DNA of 64,000 bases, taken from assembly GCA_945910035.1 (NCBI GenBank), contig OX246756.1:36856308-36920307 (forward strand), read 5' to 3'. This DNA comes from Brachypalpus laphriformis. Its lineage: Eukaryota; Arthropoda; Insecta; Diptera; Syrphidae. A model generated the notes under the pieces. It was given only the letters and a program-made list of their open reading frames with translations. It had not been told where the DNA came from and did no database searches. Numbering within the stretch: position 1 is the first letter of the stretch; every line of letters starts with the position of its first letter. Of the stretch, positions 48,509 to 56,989 are shown one piece after another. The position numbers and the translations under genes are program-made.

Positions 48509-48837
48509 ATTGTCCTCACCAACACACATCAACATCCAAGTTCAAAACGGCACAACTGTGCTAATTGGGTCTCTGTTTTTACAGAACCGCCACTTCTACC
48601 TACCTAGCTCGGCACTAGCAGTGCATATATAAATAATACGTCAATGTAATTAGGGAATTCCCCTGTTTTTACTACGGAAAAATTCACTGCTGGTTTATTG
48701 GAGAGTAAGTTATGTACATATGCAGAGCAGATAGAATTTTGAGTTTGAGTCATTGTGCACTTCTTTGTAGTTCGTAAGACATACATAAATATCTACCATA
48801 TTAAGGATTGCTGATCTGTCTTAAGTTGAACGGAATC

Positions 48838-49450
48838 GTGTGAAATGTTGGAGCACAAAGCGACAGAAAGGAATTTCGGAAAAATTGTTGATCATAGAAC
48901 AAATGGAAAAAGGAGAAAAGAAAAAAAATGTTGCCGCAAAGTTTTGCATAACGTCAAGTACTCGTACACATTCGACAATTCTAAATAACGAGAGCAAAAT
49001 TTTGAATTTGCAGAAACAAATTCAAATGTAAGATAGAAAAACTCAGAAAAATACTCAGTTTAGCGATATAGATTACTTACTTACTTACTTAGATGGCGCT
49101 ACAGTCCGGGGTGGACCTGGGCCTCAACCGATATAGATTAGGCAATGTAGAAATGGGTTCAAGTAAGTGGGAAAAGAAATTTGCCTTTTTCAGGGTCTAC
49201 TAAATATTAAAGAAAAGGCTAACCATTTTTCTGAATCTCCGGGCCAACAAGATTTTAAAGGAAGTACCGGATGGTTAGACAAATTTCTGATTTCCACGAT
49301 ATGAAACTTTAGGTACGGCATTAAACAAAAAACGTTATGTGGGGGAAAGGTGCTCAAGTGTGCTAAAAAATGGATTCGAAATACGCTCCCGAAGTTAGTA
49401 GACGGTTATAGCCCACTTTCATAAATTGGAAGATTTTTACAACAAAGTAA
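48838..49450 (+). pseudogene. Pogo/Tigger-like transposase remnant (CENP-B-type HTH)
   Basis: KCWSTKRQKGISEKLLIIEQ and MEKGEKKKNVAAKFCITSST form a Psq/CENP-B-type HTH at 48840-48970. After the 53-bp RTE stub come LYKWF-like sequence, EKANHF.ES and STGWLDKFL (second, CENP-B-type DNA-binding segment) and KKWIRNTLPKLVDGYS-like sequence near 49360-49410. The catalytic DDD domain is missing. Several stops. This supports the pogo assignment of the surrounding TIRs. Confidence 0.75.
49076..49128 (-). mobile_element. 53-bp RTE 3' stub with perfect 12-bp TSD
   Basis: The reverse complement gives ggttgaggcccaggtccacc ... ctgtagcgccatctaagtaa, the last 53 bp of RTE copies R1/R3 including the stop codon and TAAG tail. 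Flanks: cgatatagatta at 49064-49075 and 49129-49140. It is an extreme 5' truncation. Confidence 0.93.
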
Positions 49451-49508
49451 AGAATAAAACGGAAAATGTGCAAACTAAAATTGGTATGTCTTTAATAAAG
49501 AAATACAG

Positions 49509-49745
49509 GGTTATCGTGAATAAATGTTCCCTCGGAATTTTTCCTCCGAATAAAAATTAGGGACCTTCAAAATCAGGGAAAAAATTCATGGGGGAAAAAT
49601 TAAATATCGCGATTGCATTGAAAATTCTCCTGAATTTTCATTTATGATACCTATTTCTTTTGCGCGGAATTATTTCCTCTTTTTTCAAGATACCTTATTT
49701 TTGTTCGGGGGAAAAATTCCGAGGGAAAATTTATTCACGATAACC
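49509..49745. mobile_element. 237-bp MITE with ~50-bp TIRs
   Basis: Left arm ggttatcgtgaataaat.ttccctcgg..., right arm its inverse, about 48 of 52 positions identical. The interior is AT-rich and non-coding. It lies in the right half of the pogo element. Target duplication not resolved. Confidence 0.78.
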
Positions 49746-49928
49746 ATGATAAAAAGAGATCGATTTTCAATTCATTAAATTCTTATAGCTAATTTGACAC
49801 AAAAATGGAAATTTGAAAATTACTTTCAGACTTAAAAGTTACTCTATAGGGAAATATATCTTAAACTTTTTTATAACGAACAAAATTATTGGTCTCTTGG
49901 GAGTTCGTTATAAAGAAGTTTGACTGTA

Positions 49929-50227
49929 TTATGTTTGATATAGACTTGATGTTTCCAAGAGGTCAGTTACTTTTTCGTAACTGGTAGTGAACTGTTGGAC
50001 TAGCCTTCTCCTGCCTAAAGTAGTGAAACTTTGAAGCAATTTCGATATGCGATGAAACATATGCATATAGTATGGCTCCGGAGATAAAGATGTACTAAAT
50101 ACGGAATTTATTTGTATTGTCTGAAAGTTCATGCAAATTAAAAAATATATAGACTGATGTACAAAAGTATTCGTAAAGCGGTATTATCTGATGAAAAATA
50201 AAAGTAAAAATTAATAAAACCGTTCTT
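49929..50227. other. No recognised feature
   Basis: About 300 bp between the pogo right end and the L5 target duplication; AT-rich, nothing identified. Confidence 0.5.
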
Positions 50228-50237
50228 AACTGTAAAC

Positions 50238-50567
50238 GGCAAGGTCTCCAGGCAAAGGGGCCAGAGGGTTAGGAATAAGCTGTTTCTCTTCCCTAAGACC
50301 GTCCATACGTGGTGAAGAGCCACGCCCTACACGAGGTGCCGCTGTTGTTAACGGAATATGGCGGATCTAAAGAGGAAAACTTGAAAAAACCCGGAATCCC
50401 AGGTGTAAACTACCGTGCCTATGGGATGAATGGCACCACGTTACGGTGTCTTCTAACGGTGAACTCTGGATACCTTGGGGTCCTCCAGTTTCAATTAATT
50501 CCCCTTACCTGTATACAGGGGGTGAGTACAGGCGGACATCTTCTTCCCCCTTACTCGTGGGACCCTT
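50238..50567 (+). other. L5 5' UTR, presumed internal promoter region
   Basis: 330 bp between the target duplication and the ORF1 ATG. LINEs of this type usually carry an internal pol II promoter here, but I can point to no clear motif. Limited similarity to the L4 5' UTR is visible (aggcgg ... ttactcg.ggg.cc just before ORF1). An out-of-frame open reading frame (50309-50632) overlaps the ORF1 start; I treat it as chance. Confidence 0.6.
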
Positions 50568-52655
50568 ATGTCAATTCAAAAAAACAATATAACTCAAAAA
50601 GCGAAGAGTGTAAACCGGTCGGGCACTCCTAGCTCTATAAAAACCGACCGGTCGATAGGAGATACGGAGGAAGCTCTGCTTCGTACTTCGGATGAAGAAA
50701 GCGTTGGAGCAATCGACCTGAACCTGGAAAGGCTCTTTCTAGATGACGCTTGCTCCATCGCTAGCTCATCCCTCTCTAATGCGTCAACTAGCTCCCGACG
50801 AGCAAAAAACTGCAAGTTGACGGTCAAGAGACTAGGGACTAAGAGGTGGAAAGAGCTCTCAGAGCCAGATAGGAAGAGACTCCACAACGCACGGGCCTAC
50901 CTGCAGGAGTTGACCTTATCGGAGCGCTCGTCAGTGACGGGCTCACCGATGGGGAAGACCCCTGCAGCTATCCTGAGCGTGAGAGAACCGATGGGACCGC
51001 CAAAGTCTACGATAAGCCGTAGCCAGTCTAGACCTGAGGCGATCACATTGGCAGTCTCGGAGCAGCCTCCCATCGCAGCAGAGCCACAGAAACCATCCGA
51101 GGGCAGCAATTCAGATGTCGGGGTGGCGAAGACGGACGATCCGAACGGGGCAAGCCGCAGCCAGCCTCGTGAGGAAAATCGGTCAGCGCCCATGCCGGAT
51201 GGTGAATGTGGCCCTGCTGACAATGGAAACTCTACTACCTGTAGCTTCGCGACAGTAGTCAGCGCGGGTGGACTTGGCCTGGGACTAGCCCGACCATCAT
51301 CCACGGCCGAAAAGACTAGGGAAGTTAGGGCACAGAAGAGGACAACAACGCTCAGAAATAGGAAGCGTAATGCCATTAGGCTAATTCGGCGGCTTAAAAA
51401 GCGTGATCCGAAGTCCTTCACGGACAAGGAAAGGGAAGCTCTGGACAGGGCCAACAACACGCTCAAGCTCGCAGGGTCGACTAGGTGCACTGATCAGCAG
51501 AACCGGAAGGTAAGAAGATCGCCTACGGTGGGAGCGGGAAGCCGTCAGCTCCCCATCTCGATCGTAGCTGGTCTTCGGTCAGCAACCGACCCTAAGCCAT
51601 CTGTGGCAGGGCCGGCTGCAGACTGCTCCAAGAAGGCAACCTGCAGAAAGGACGACGACACAGCACTACGAACGGGCAAGGGTCAGATTGCGTTAAGGGG
51701 GGAATGCCGTTTGCCACCCTCCTCTGCCGCAAACAAACCTACGCCGCTCTCGACTGTTCGGGGTAAAGGGATACAACCCGTCCCCATCGTGAGAAGTTCT
51801 AGGGCTTACGCAGACGCTAGAGAACGCAGCGCAGGGCAGACTAGGGGAACCGCCGGAGGCCTACTCGCGAGAGGGAAGGTAAGCCTCTTGCCAACCTCCC
51901 CGATCACGGGCAGGCTGAGGCCCTTGTCAACCGAGCCGGAGTCAGTCGTTAAGACCTCATCCGAGCCGATTGCGAGCAGTTCCAAACGAGGTAGACATGA
52001 CGACACGATCTCGCCGCCTACGAACAGTACCAGCAAGAAGGCCAGGCTGGCCGCATCTGCTAGTGCTGGTCTACAGGTGGCGATTGTAGACCATAACAGC
52101 CCAGAGAAAAGACTCAGCAAAGACCAGTGGAGGCTCATCGAGCTGCGCATACTCGAAGCCATCAATTCCACCATTGTCGAGAAGGAGGGACAATCCCCTT
52201 TCTTTGAGCAACTGACCACCTTCAGAGGTTTTAAGCTCCTTTCATGCGACAACGAGTTCACGCTTAAGTGGCTCCAAACTTTCGTGGCTAGCACGCAGGC
52301 TCCATGGGCTAATGCCGACATTCGACTCGTCGAAAAGAAGGACCTGCTAGAATTTACTAGGCCAAAAGGGCGTATCCTGATACCTGGCCCTCATATTCCC
52401 AAGGAGCGTATTGAAAGGAACCTACGGCACCTTAACCCGGAGCTCCTTAGCGACGACTGGGAGGTGCTTGAAATGGGCGAGCACTCAGAAAAGGGCACAG
52501 AGATCGTGGTCCTGCTCAACCATAGATCAATGCCTATGCTAAGAAGGTTCAATAATAAAGTTCGCACTGGTATCACCCGGTGTAAAGTCCGACCCTTTAC
52601 GGATAGGACAGAGAGGAAGCAAAGGGGGGCGGGTGACAAGGTAAGAAGAACATGA
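50568..52655 (+). CDS. L5 ORF1 protein (gag-like, DUF4780-type C-terminus)
   Basis: 695 residues from ATG 50568, chosen because it is the first in-frame ATG after the UTR and the frame runs unbroken to TGA 52653-52655. The N-terminus is Ser/Thr/Glu-rich. Residues ~79-115 and ~265-304 are two versions of a basic helical module (KRLGTKRWKELSEPDRKRL and RRLKKRDPKSFTDKEREAL). The middle is low-complexity (Ser, Pro, Arg). Residues ~501-680 form the conserved domain (LQVAIVDHNSPEKRLS, FRGFKLLSCDNEFTLKWLQ, RILIPGPHIPKERIERN), also present in L4 ORF1; I believe this is the DUF4780-type domain of insect LINE proteins. No CCHC knuckle. Likely binds element RNA in an RNP; that is inference from its place. 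The stop overlaps the ORF2 start as ATGA. Confidence 0.9.
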   Translation: MSIQKNNITQKAKSVNRSGTPSSIKTDRSIGDTEEALLRTSDEESVGAIDLNLERLFLDDACSIASSSLSNASTSSRRAKNCKLTVKRLGTKRWKELSEPDRKRLHNARAYLQELTLSERSSVTGSPMGKTPAAILSVREPMGPPKSTISRSQSRPEAITLAVSEQPPIAAEPQKPSEGSNSDVGVAKTDDPNGASRSQPREENRSAPMPDGECGPADNGNSTTCSFATVVSAGGLGLGLARPSSTAEKTREVRAQKRTTTLRNRKRNAIRLIRRLKKRDPKSFTDKEREALDRANNTLKLAGSTRCTDQQNRKVRRSPTVGAGSRQLPISIVAGLRSATDPKPSVAGPAADCSKKATCRKDDDTALRTGKGQIALRGECRLPPSSAANKPTPLSTVRGKGIQPVPIVRSSRAYADARERSAGQTRGTAGGLLARGKVSLLPTSPITGRLRPLSTEPESVVKTSSEPIASSSKRGRHDDTISPPTNSTSKKARLAASASAGLQVAIVDHNSPEKRLSKDQWRLIELRILEAINSTIVEKEGQSPFFEQLTTFRGFKLLSCDNEFTLKWLQTFVASTQAPWANADIRLVEKKDLLEFTRPKGRILIPGPHIPKERIERNLRHLNPELLSDDWEVLEMGEHSEKGTEIVVLLNHRSMPMLRRFNNKVRTGITRCKVRPFTDRTERKQRGAGDKVRRT

Positions 52656-55600
52656 AATTCATTCAAATAAACCTGCACCACAGCATATCTGCTAGCGCCA
52701 ATCTTATATATCTTCTAGGCGAAAGGAACATAGACATAGCTCTCGTACAAGAGCCATGGATCTCCCGTGGCAAAATTAGTGGGCTAAATCATAAAGATTT
52801 AGCACTGTACAGCAGCGAACCGCTAAACGCGGACCGTAAGAACAGAACTTGTATCGTAGCTAGGAAACACATTAACTTATTTCTTCTATCTACCTACAGC
52901 AATTCAGACCAGACGGTAGTAAGGCTTGACCGGAGGGGGCTCCCCCCACTGATTATCTCAGCCGTGTACATGCCTTACGACGGAAATGATGGACCGCCAT
53001 CCGAACTCACCCGCGCCTTAACCAGGAAAGCGGAAATCGAGAGATGGGACCTACTACTAGGCTGCGATGCGAACGCACACCACGCGCAATGGGGCAGTGG
53101 TGATACAAACCCACGCGGTGAGTTGATTTTCGAATTTATTATCGAACATAATCTTTTAGTAGCCAATAGGGGTTCTGAACCCACTTTCGTAGTTAGAAAC
53201 AGGCAGGAGGTTATTGACATTACACTAGCGAGTAACTCAAATACCCTCTCTATAGACAATTGGAATACTTTGGAGATAGAATCCTATTCCGATCACAGAT
53301 TTATTGAATTTAATCTCATTGAAAGATGCGACTTTCCCAAACCCCATAGAAACCCAAGGAAGACCGACTGGACTACCTTCAGTTACGAGGTGCGGAGGAA
53401 GGCGAATCTACCACAAGAATGTGACCTACATGAGCCAGCGGACATTGACCGAAAAGCCGAGGAAATCACTGCCGTCTTCAAAGAGGCTTTCCAGAAGGCA
53501 TGTCCCGTATCTAGACCTAAGACAAAAGTCTCCCCCCCATGGTGGACCAAAGAACTAGCCAGAATAAGGAGAGAGACAAGGAAACTCTTGAACCTGGCGA
53601 AATCAACGGGAGCTGACTCTGACTGGGAGCTATACAAAGCCAGTCAGAGGAACTTCAAGAGCGCAACGCAAAAAGCCAGAAGACAGTCGTGGCAACGCTT
53701 CTGCGACGAGATCAAGGGTACAACAGAAACGGCCAGATTGAGGAAAATCCTCTCCAGAGAATCGAAGACTCTAGGTTCCCTAAAGAACACTGAAGGAAAC
53801 TGGACCGAGTCCTGTTCGGAATCCCTTGAATTGCTTATTAAAACGCACTTCCCGGGGTGTACTACCGTACCATGCAGTAGTACTAATAACAATCACAGCG
53901 AATCGGAACCCCCTGCGGATCTGGTAACAGAGGACAGAATAGAGTGGGCAATAAGATCGTTCTCCCCTTTTAAATCCCCAGGACCTGATGGGATTATACC
54001 GATCATGCTGCAAAAAACTGCACCAATCATTACCCCAATTCTCAAAAAGCTATTTGCCAGTAGTCTTAAACAATGTTACATACCAAGAACATGGAGGGAG
54101 GTAAAGGTGGTTTTTATACCCAAGGCGGGCAAGGCTAGTCACACCACCGCGAAGGACTTCAGACCAATTAGCCTTACCTCTTTCATCCTGAAAACTTTTG
54201 AAAGATTGCTCGACATCTACATACGTAGCAGAATTCGCCCGGGGGACTTATCCCCAGCCCAACACGCATACACGAAGGGTAAATGTGTGGAAACTGCCCT
54301 ACACCATGTTGTCGGCTCTATAGAAAAATCACTTAAGGATAAAGAGTTCACACTAGCTGCTTTTTTGGACATTGAAGGAGCCTTCAATAATGTAAATACC
54401 GAAGCGGTTAAAAGAACCCTAAGAAACCTAGACATCGACATTAGTCTAATAAACTGGATTGTTAGCATGCTCGAGGAACGACATATAACCACCGAACTTA
54501 AGGGTTCAAAGCTCGAAGCATACGCCTCGAGGGGCACCCCTCAAGGCGGGGTAATCTCCCCACTGCTCTGGGTCATTGTTCTTAATGAGGTACTACAACA
54601 ACTAAGGTACAGCGGGGTCAGAGCTACAGCGTACGCGGATGACGTCGTGCTGCTTGCTACAGGTAAATTCCTGCCTACCCTCAGCGAACAACTCGACGGA
54701 GCCCTTAATACTCTTAGCATATGGGCCAGGAGCTGCGGTTTAAAGGTTAATCCCCAAAAAACCGAACTCGTACTTTTTACGAACAAGAGGAAAATACCGG
54801 AGTTCAATACACCTTCTGTTGATGGTATCCCACTCAGATTATCCGATAGCGCAAAATACCTGGGCCTTGTACTTGACAAAAAGCTCAACTGGAGATTAAA
54901 TATAGAGGAAAGAATCAAGAAAGCAACAATAGCCTTTAACTCATGCAGTAGAATTTTTGGTAGAACCTGGGGACCCTCCCCCAAAATCATACTATGGATG
55001 TATACGGCTATAGTTAGACCCATACTGACTTACGGCAATCTAGTATGGTGGCCAGCTGTCAACAAATGCACCAACTTAAAGGCAATCACCAAAGTTCAAA
55101 GACTAGCGTGCATTGGCATCACCAGTGCAATGAGGACAACCCCAACCGCAGGACTCGAGGCTATCCTCAACCTGCTGCCGCTAGACATCTTTACACGAAC
55201 ATCAGCAGCCATTAATGCTATGAGAATAAGTCAGTCAGCGAACTGGAAACCAAGCAGAACAGGTCACTCGAAGATCCTACTCGATTACTTTGGCCTCATG
55301 CCCGTAACGGATTACATGACGCCATATTTAGACTTTACAAGGCCTTTCTCTACCGCCTACCCTAGCAGGGAAGATTGGAAAAGCGGTCATATACCTAATG
55401 CCGAATCTATAGCCATCTACACGGATGGTTCAAAAATGAGCACTGGTGTAGGATCAGGTATTTTCTCCGACCCTCTAGGTGTATCAATATCCATACGACT
55501 TCCAGACCACAGCAGTGTTTTCCAAGCAGAGGTCTTAGCAGTGGCAACAGCCGCCCGTGAGTCTGCGATAAGGGCAATACCGCCAGAAGGTATCACCATC

Positions 55601-56272
55601 TTTATCGACAGCCAGGCAGCTATAAAAGCGATTACTGCCATAGAAATTAAATCGAAGCTTGTGAAGTGTTGTCGAGAAGAGCTCAGGGTTCTTGGAGCAC
55701 AGCACAAGGTATCGCTCTGTTGGGTCCCTGGACACGAGGGTATCCCAGGCAATGAGAAAGCCGACGAGCTGGCGAGAATCGGCTCAGCAGCCCCAACAGA
55801 ACAAGTTGACCCCCCTGTGTGTATCCCGCCTTGCACACTCAAGCTCGCTGCAGGGAATAAAGCCACTGAGGAGGCGAACACAAGATGGAACTCCATGGAA
55901 ACTTGCGCCATCACTAGGAAGCTATGGCCATCTTTCGACAAAGCAAAGACCGAGAGAATCATCCGTAAAGACAGGAAATCCCTTTCCACCCTCGTGGGCA
56001 TCATCACGGGACACAACACTCTGCGGTACCACTTGAAGAAACTACGCCTGACGGAGGAGGAACTCTGCAGAGGCTGTGGTGACGAGGAAGTTTTTGAGGA
56101 CACAACCCACTTCCTGTGCCACTGCCCGAGTCTTCAGCATTCCAGGAAAAAGTTCCTTGGTAAATTCTTCTTCCAGGATCTCGAGGAACTCTCCGGCGTT
56201 TCAACGGAAAAGATGTTGAACTTCATCAAATCATCGGGGTGGTTTGTATGCAGAAATGAAGTAAGTGACTGA
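52652..56272 (+). CDS. L5 ORF2 polyprotein: endonuclease, RT, RNase H, CCHC
   Basis: 1206 residues, start ATG 52652 inside ATGA. The AP-like endonuclease (1-~225) has N7, E34 (LVQEPW), D139 and N141 (GCDANAHHAQW) and S213-D214-H215. RT (~440-740) has SPGPDGIIPIML, RPISLTSFILKTFERLLD, GTPQGGVISPLLW and the catalytic Y661-A-D-D. RNase H (~918-1045) keeps all four acids: D925 (YTDGSK), E960 (FQAE), D986 (FIDSQ) and D1038 (NEKADEL). A C-terminal finger has C1139, C1142, H1153 and C1158. All known catalytic residues are present, so the enzyme may be active: nick target DNA, prime reverse transcription on it, and degrade the RNA strand. Confidence 0.95.
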   Translation: MKFIQINLHHSISASANLIYLLGERNIDIALVQEPWISRGKISGLNHKDLALYSSEPLNADRKNRTCIVARKHINLFLLSTYSNSDQTVVRLDRRGLPPLIISAVYMPYDGNDGPPSELTRALTRKAEIERWDLLLGCDANAHHAQWGSGDTNPRGELIFEFIIEHNLLVANRGSEPTFVVRNRQEVIDITLASNSNTLSIDNWNTLEIESYSDHRFIEFNLIERCDFPKPHRNPRKTDWTTFSYEVRRKANLPQECDLHEPADIDRKAEEITAVFKEAFQKACPVSRPKTKVSPPWWTKELARIRRETRKLLNLAKSTGADSDWELYKASQRNFKSATQKARRQSWQRFCDEIKGTTETARLRKILSRESKTLGSLKNTEGNWTESCSESLELLIKTHFPGCTTVPCSSTNNNHSESEPPADLVTEDRIEWAIRSFSPFKSPGPDGIIPIMLQKTAPIITPILKKLFASSLKQCYIPRTWREVKVVFIPKAGKASHTTAKDFRPISLTSFILKTFERLLDIYIRSRIRPGDLSPAQHAYTKGKCVETALHHVVGSIEKSLKDKEFTLAAFLDIEGAFNNVNTEAVKRTLRNLDIDISLINWIVSMLEERHITTELKGSKLEAYASRGTPQGGVISPLLWVIVLNEVLQQLRYSGVRATAYADDVVLLATGKFLPTLSEQLDGALNTLSIWARSCGLKVNPQKTELVLFTNKRKIPEFNTPSVDGIPLRLSDSAKYLGLVLDKKLNWRLNIEERIKKATIAFNSCSRIFGRTWGPSPKIILWMYTAIVRPILTYGNLVWWPAVNKCTNLKAITKVQRLACIGITSAMRTTPTAGLEAILNLLPLDIFTRTSAAINAMRISQSANWKPSRTGHSKILLDYFGLMPVTDYMTPYLDFTRPFSTAYPSREDWKSGHIPNAESIAIYTDGSKMSTGVGSGIFSDPLGVSISIRLPDHSSVFQAEVLAVATAARESAIRAIPPEGITIFIDSQAAIKAITAIEIKSKLVKCCREELRVLGAQHKVSLCWVPGHEGIPGNEKADELARIGSAAPTEQVDPPVCIPPCTLKLAAGNKATEEANTRWNSMETCAITRKLWPSFDKAKTERIIRKDRKSLSTLVGIITGHNTLRYHLKKLRLTEEELCRGCGDEEVFEDTTHFLCHCPSLQHSRKKFLGKFFFQDLEELSGVSTEKMLNFIKSSGWFVCRNEVSD

Positions 56273-56396
56273 GTAGTTTTTAGTTTCATTGGGTAAGGGA
56301 TCACTTTTTCCCCCATGGGTACCACAATGGGTCATCGCTGACCTGAGTGTGGCAGAGAGCGTTGCTCCCTGCCAGCCCACATACCTAACCTAACCT
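56273..56396 (+). other. L5 3' UTR with shared LOA 3' terminus
   Basis: 124 bp with catgggtaccacaatgggtc, then cctgagtgtggcag, ccagcccacatacctaacct. L1, L2 and L8 end in the same order of blocks. It is probably the recognition site for the RT at target-primed reverse transcription; inferred from conservation. Confidence 0.75.
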
Positions 56397-56487
56397 AACT
56401 GTAAACTACAAAATTCGACAATTCAATTTCCTAATAACTGTAAAATAAAATAAAAAAAAAAAAAAAAAACTATTCAAATTCTATATA

Positions 56488-56787
56488 CAAAAAAAAAATA
56501 CAAATATTTGGCGCAACAGCTCTTTAAAGTGCCAGGGCCTAGCTTCTCGCAACCACTCATGTTGTGTGCGTTATATTTTTCACACGAATGGAAAGGGACC
56601 TACAGTTTAATGCTGAATCCGAACGGCGATTTGAGAAGCTTTTTCGTGACAACAGTACTCTCGGATGTTTGTCAGACGCTCGCGAGAGGTGGGACCGTGA
56701 AAAAACTTTTTGGTATTTTCTGGGATTCGAACTTGGAACCTCATGCGTAGTGATCCGACACACTAACCACTTACGCCACGGCGCCCA
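56488..56787 (-). repeat. SINE-B, complete copy with perfect 12-bp TSD
   Basis: 300 bp. Minus-strand head tgggcgccgtggcgtaagtg with A box tggcgtaagtgg and B box gttcgaatcc, then the family body, ctttaaagagctgttgcgcc, aaatattt and an A-rich tail. Flanks caaattctatat at 56476-56487 and 56788-56799. This copy defines the family ends. Confidence 0.95.
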
Positions 56788-56989
56788 CAAATTCTATATG
56801 GACAAAAGAATTCGCCATTTAAAAATAAATTTTAAAAATTTGTATTTAAAATTATTAAAAAAATGTGCGCCGCCGTAGATAGGAATAAATTCATAAATAC
56901 TACGGATTTAACGTTTCATTTCACATTTGTAGTAGTTACTTGCATTTTATTTAACAAAAATACGTCGAAAGAAAGAAATATTCCTCCTT

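Larger units (their letters stand above)
43386..48608 (+). mobile_element. L4: full-length LOA-type element, decayed
   Basis: Complete by its flanks: tcggcactagca at 43374-43385 and 48609-48620 is a perfect 12-bp target duplication. Order: 5' UTR (43386-~43814), ORF1, ORF2 (EN-RT-RNase H-CCHC), 3' UTR ending cttctacctacctagc. The 3' UTR matches that of L6 (57500-57809). About 5.2 kb. ORF1 and ORF2 overlap by 23 nt. Confidence 0.92.
42310..48646. mobile_element. Long-TIR element with 8-bp TSD, split by L4
   Basis: The left end begins cattgacgtattataatata; the right end, read inverted, begins cattgacgtattatttatat. The inverted arms extend about 190 bp, including the shared block tgttccaacatctcaagct ... 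tttgttcaagtgtactggct (left 42381-42500; right inverted 43248-43370). L4 cuts the right arm. The flanks are taattagg at 42302-42309 and 48647-48654. Without L4 and one of its 12-bp duplications the element is about 1.1 kb. It has no transposase. Long arms with an 8-bp duplication suggest a MULE-type or hAT-type non-autonomous element; class not proven. Confidence 0.8.
42031..49926 (+). mobile_element. Pogo/Tigger-like transposon, heavily nested
   Basis: The left end cagttaaacctctttatta and the right end (reverse complement) cagtcaaacttctttataac form imperfect terminal repeats. TA flanks both sides (42029-42030, 49927-49928). Motifs of the type tataacgaa recur near both ends (42139, 42200; 49872 and the 49905 complement) and may be transposase-binding repeats. 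Transposase remnants lie at 48838-49450. The rest of the span is later insertions: 42310-48646, 49076-49128 and 49509-49745. Stripped of these, the element would be roughly 1.3 kb, so part of the transposase has been deleted. Confidence 0.78.
50238..56396 (+). mobile_element. L5: complete LOA-type retrotransposon, both ORFs open
   Basis: A 6159-bp element flanked by aactgtaaac at 50228-50237 and 56397-56406, a perfect 10-bp target duplication (the first three bases could also belong to the cctaac tail). Layout: 5' UTR 330 bp, ORF1 695 codons, ORF2 1206 codons overlapping by 4 nt, 3' UTR 124 bp ending in cctaacctaacctaac. No stop or frameshift interrupts either ORF. It is the only element in the window that could still be autonomous. 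It is best described as LOA-like on domain order; clade needs a tree. Confidence 0.95.

Noticed and set aside
50897..51490. Long antisense open frames opposite L5 (also 51806-52321, 54541-55023 and 55417-56103)
   Set aside because: They lie opposite conserved ORF1/ORF2 domains and show no motif; they are shadows of the coding strand.
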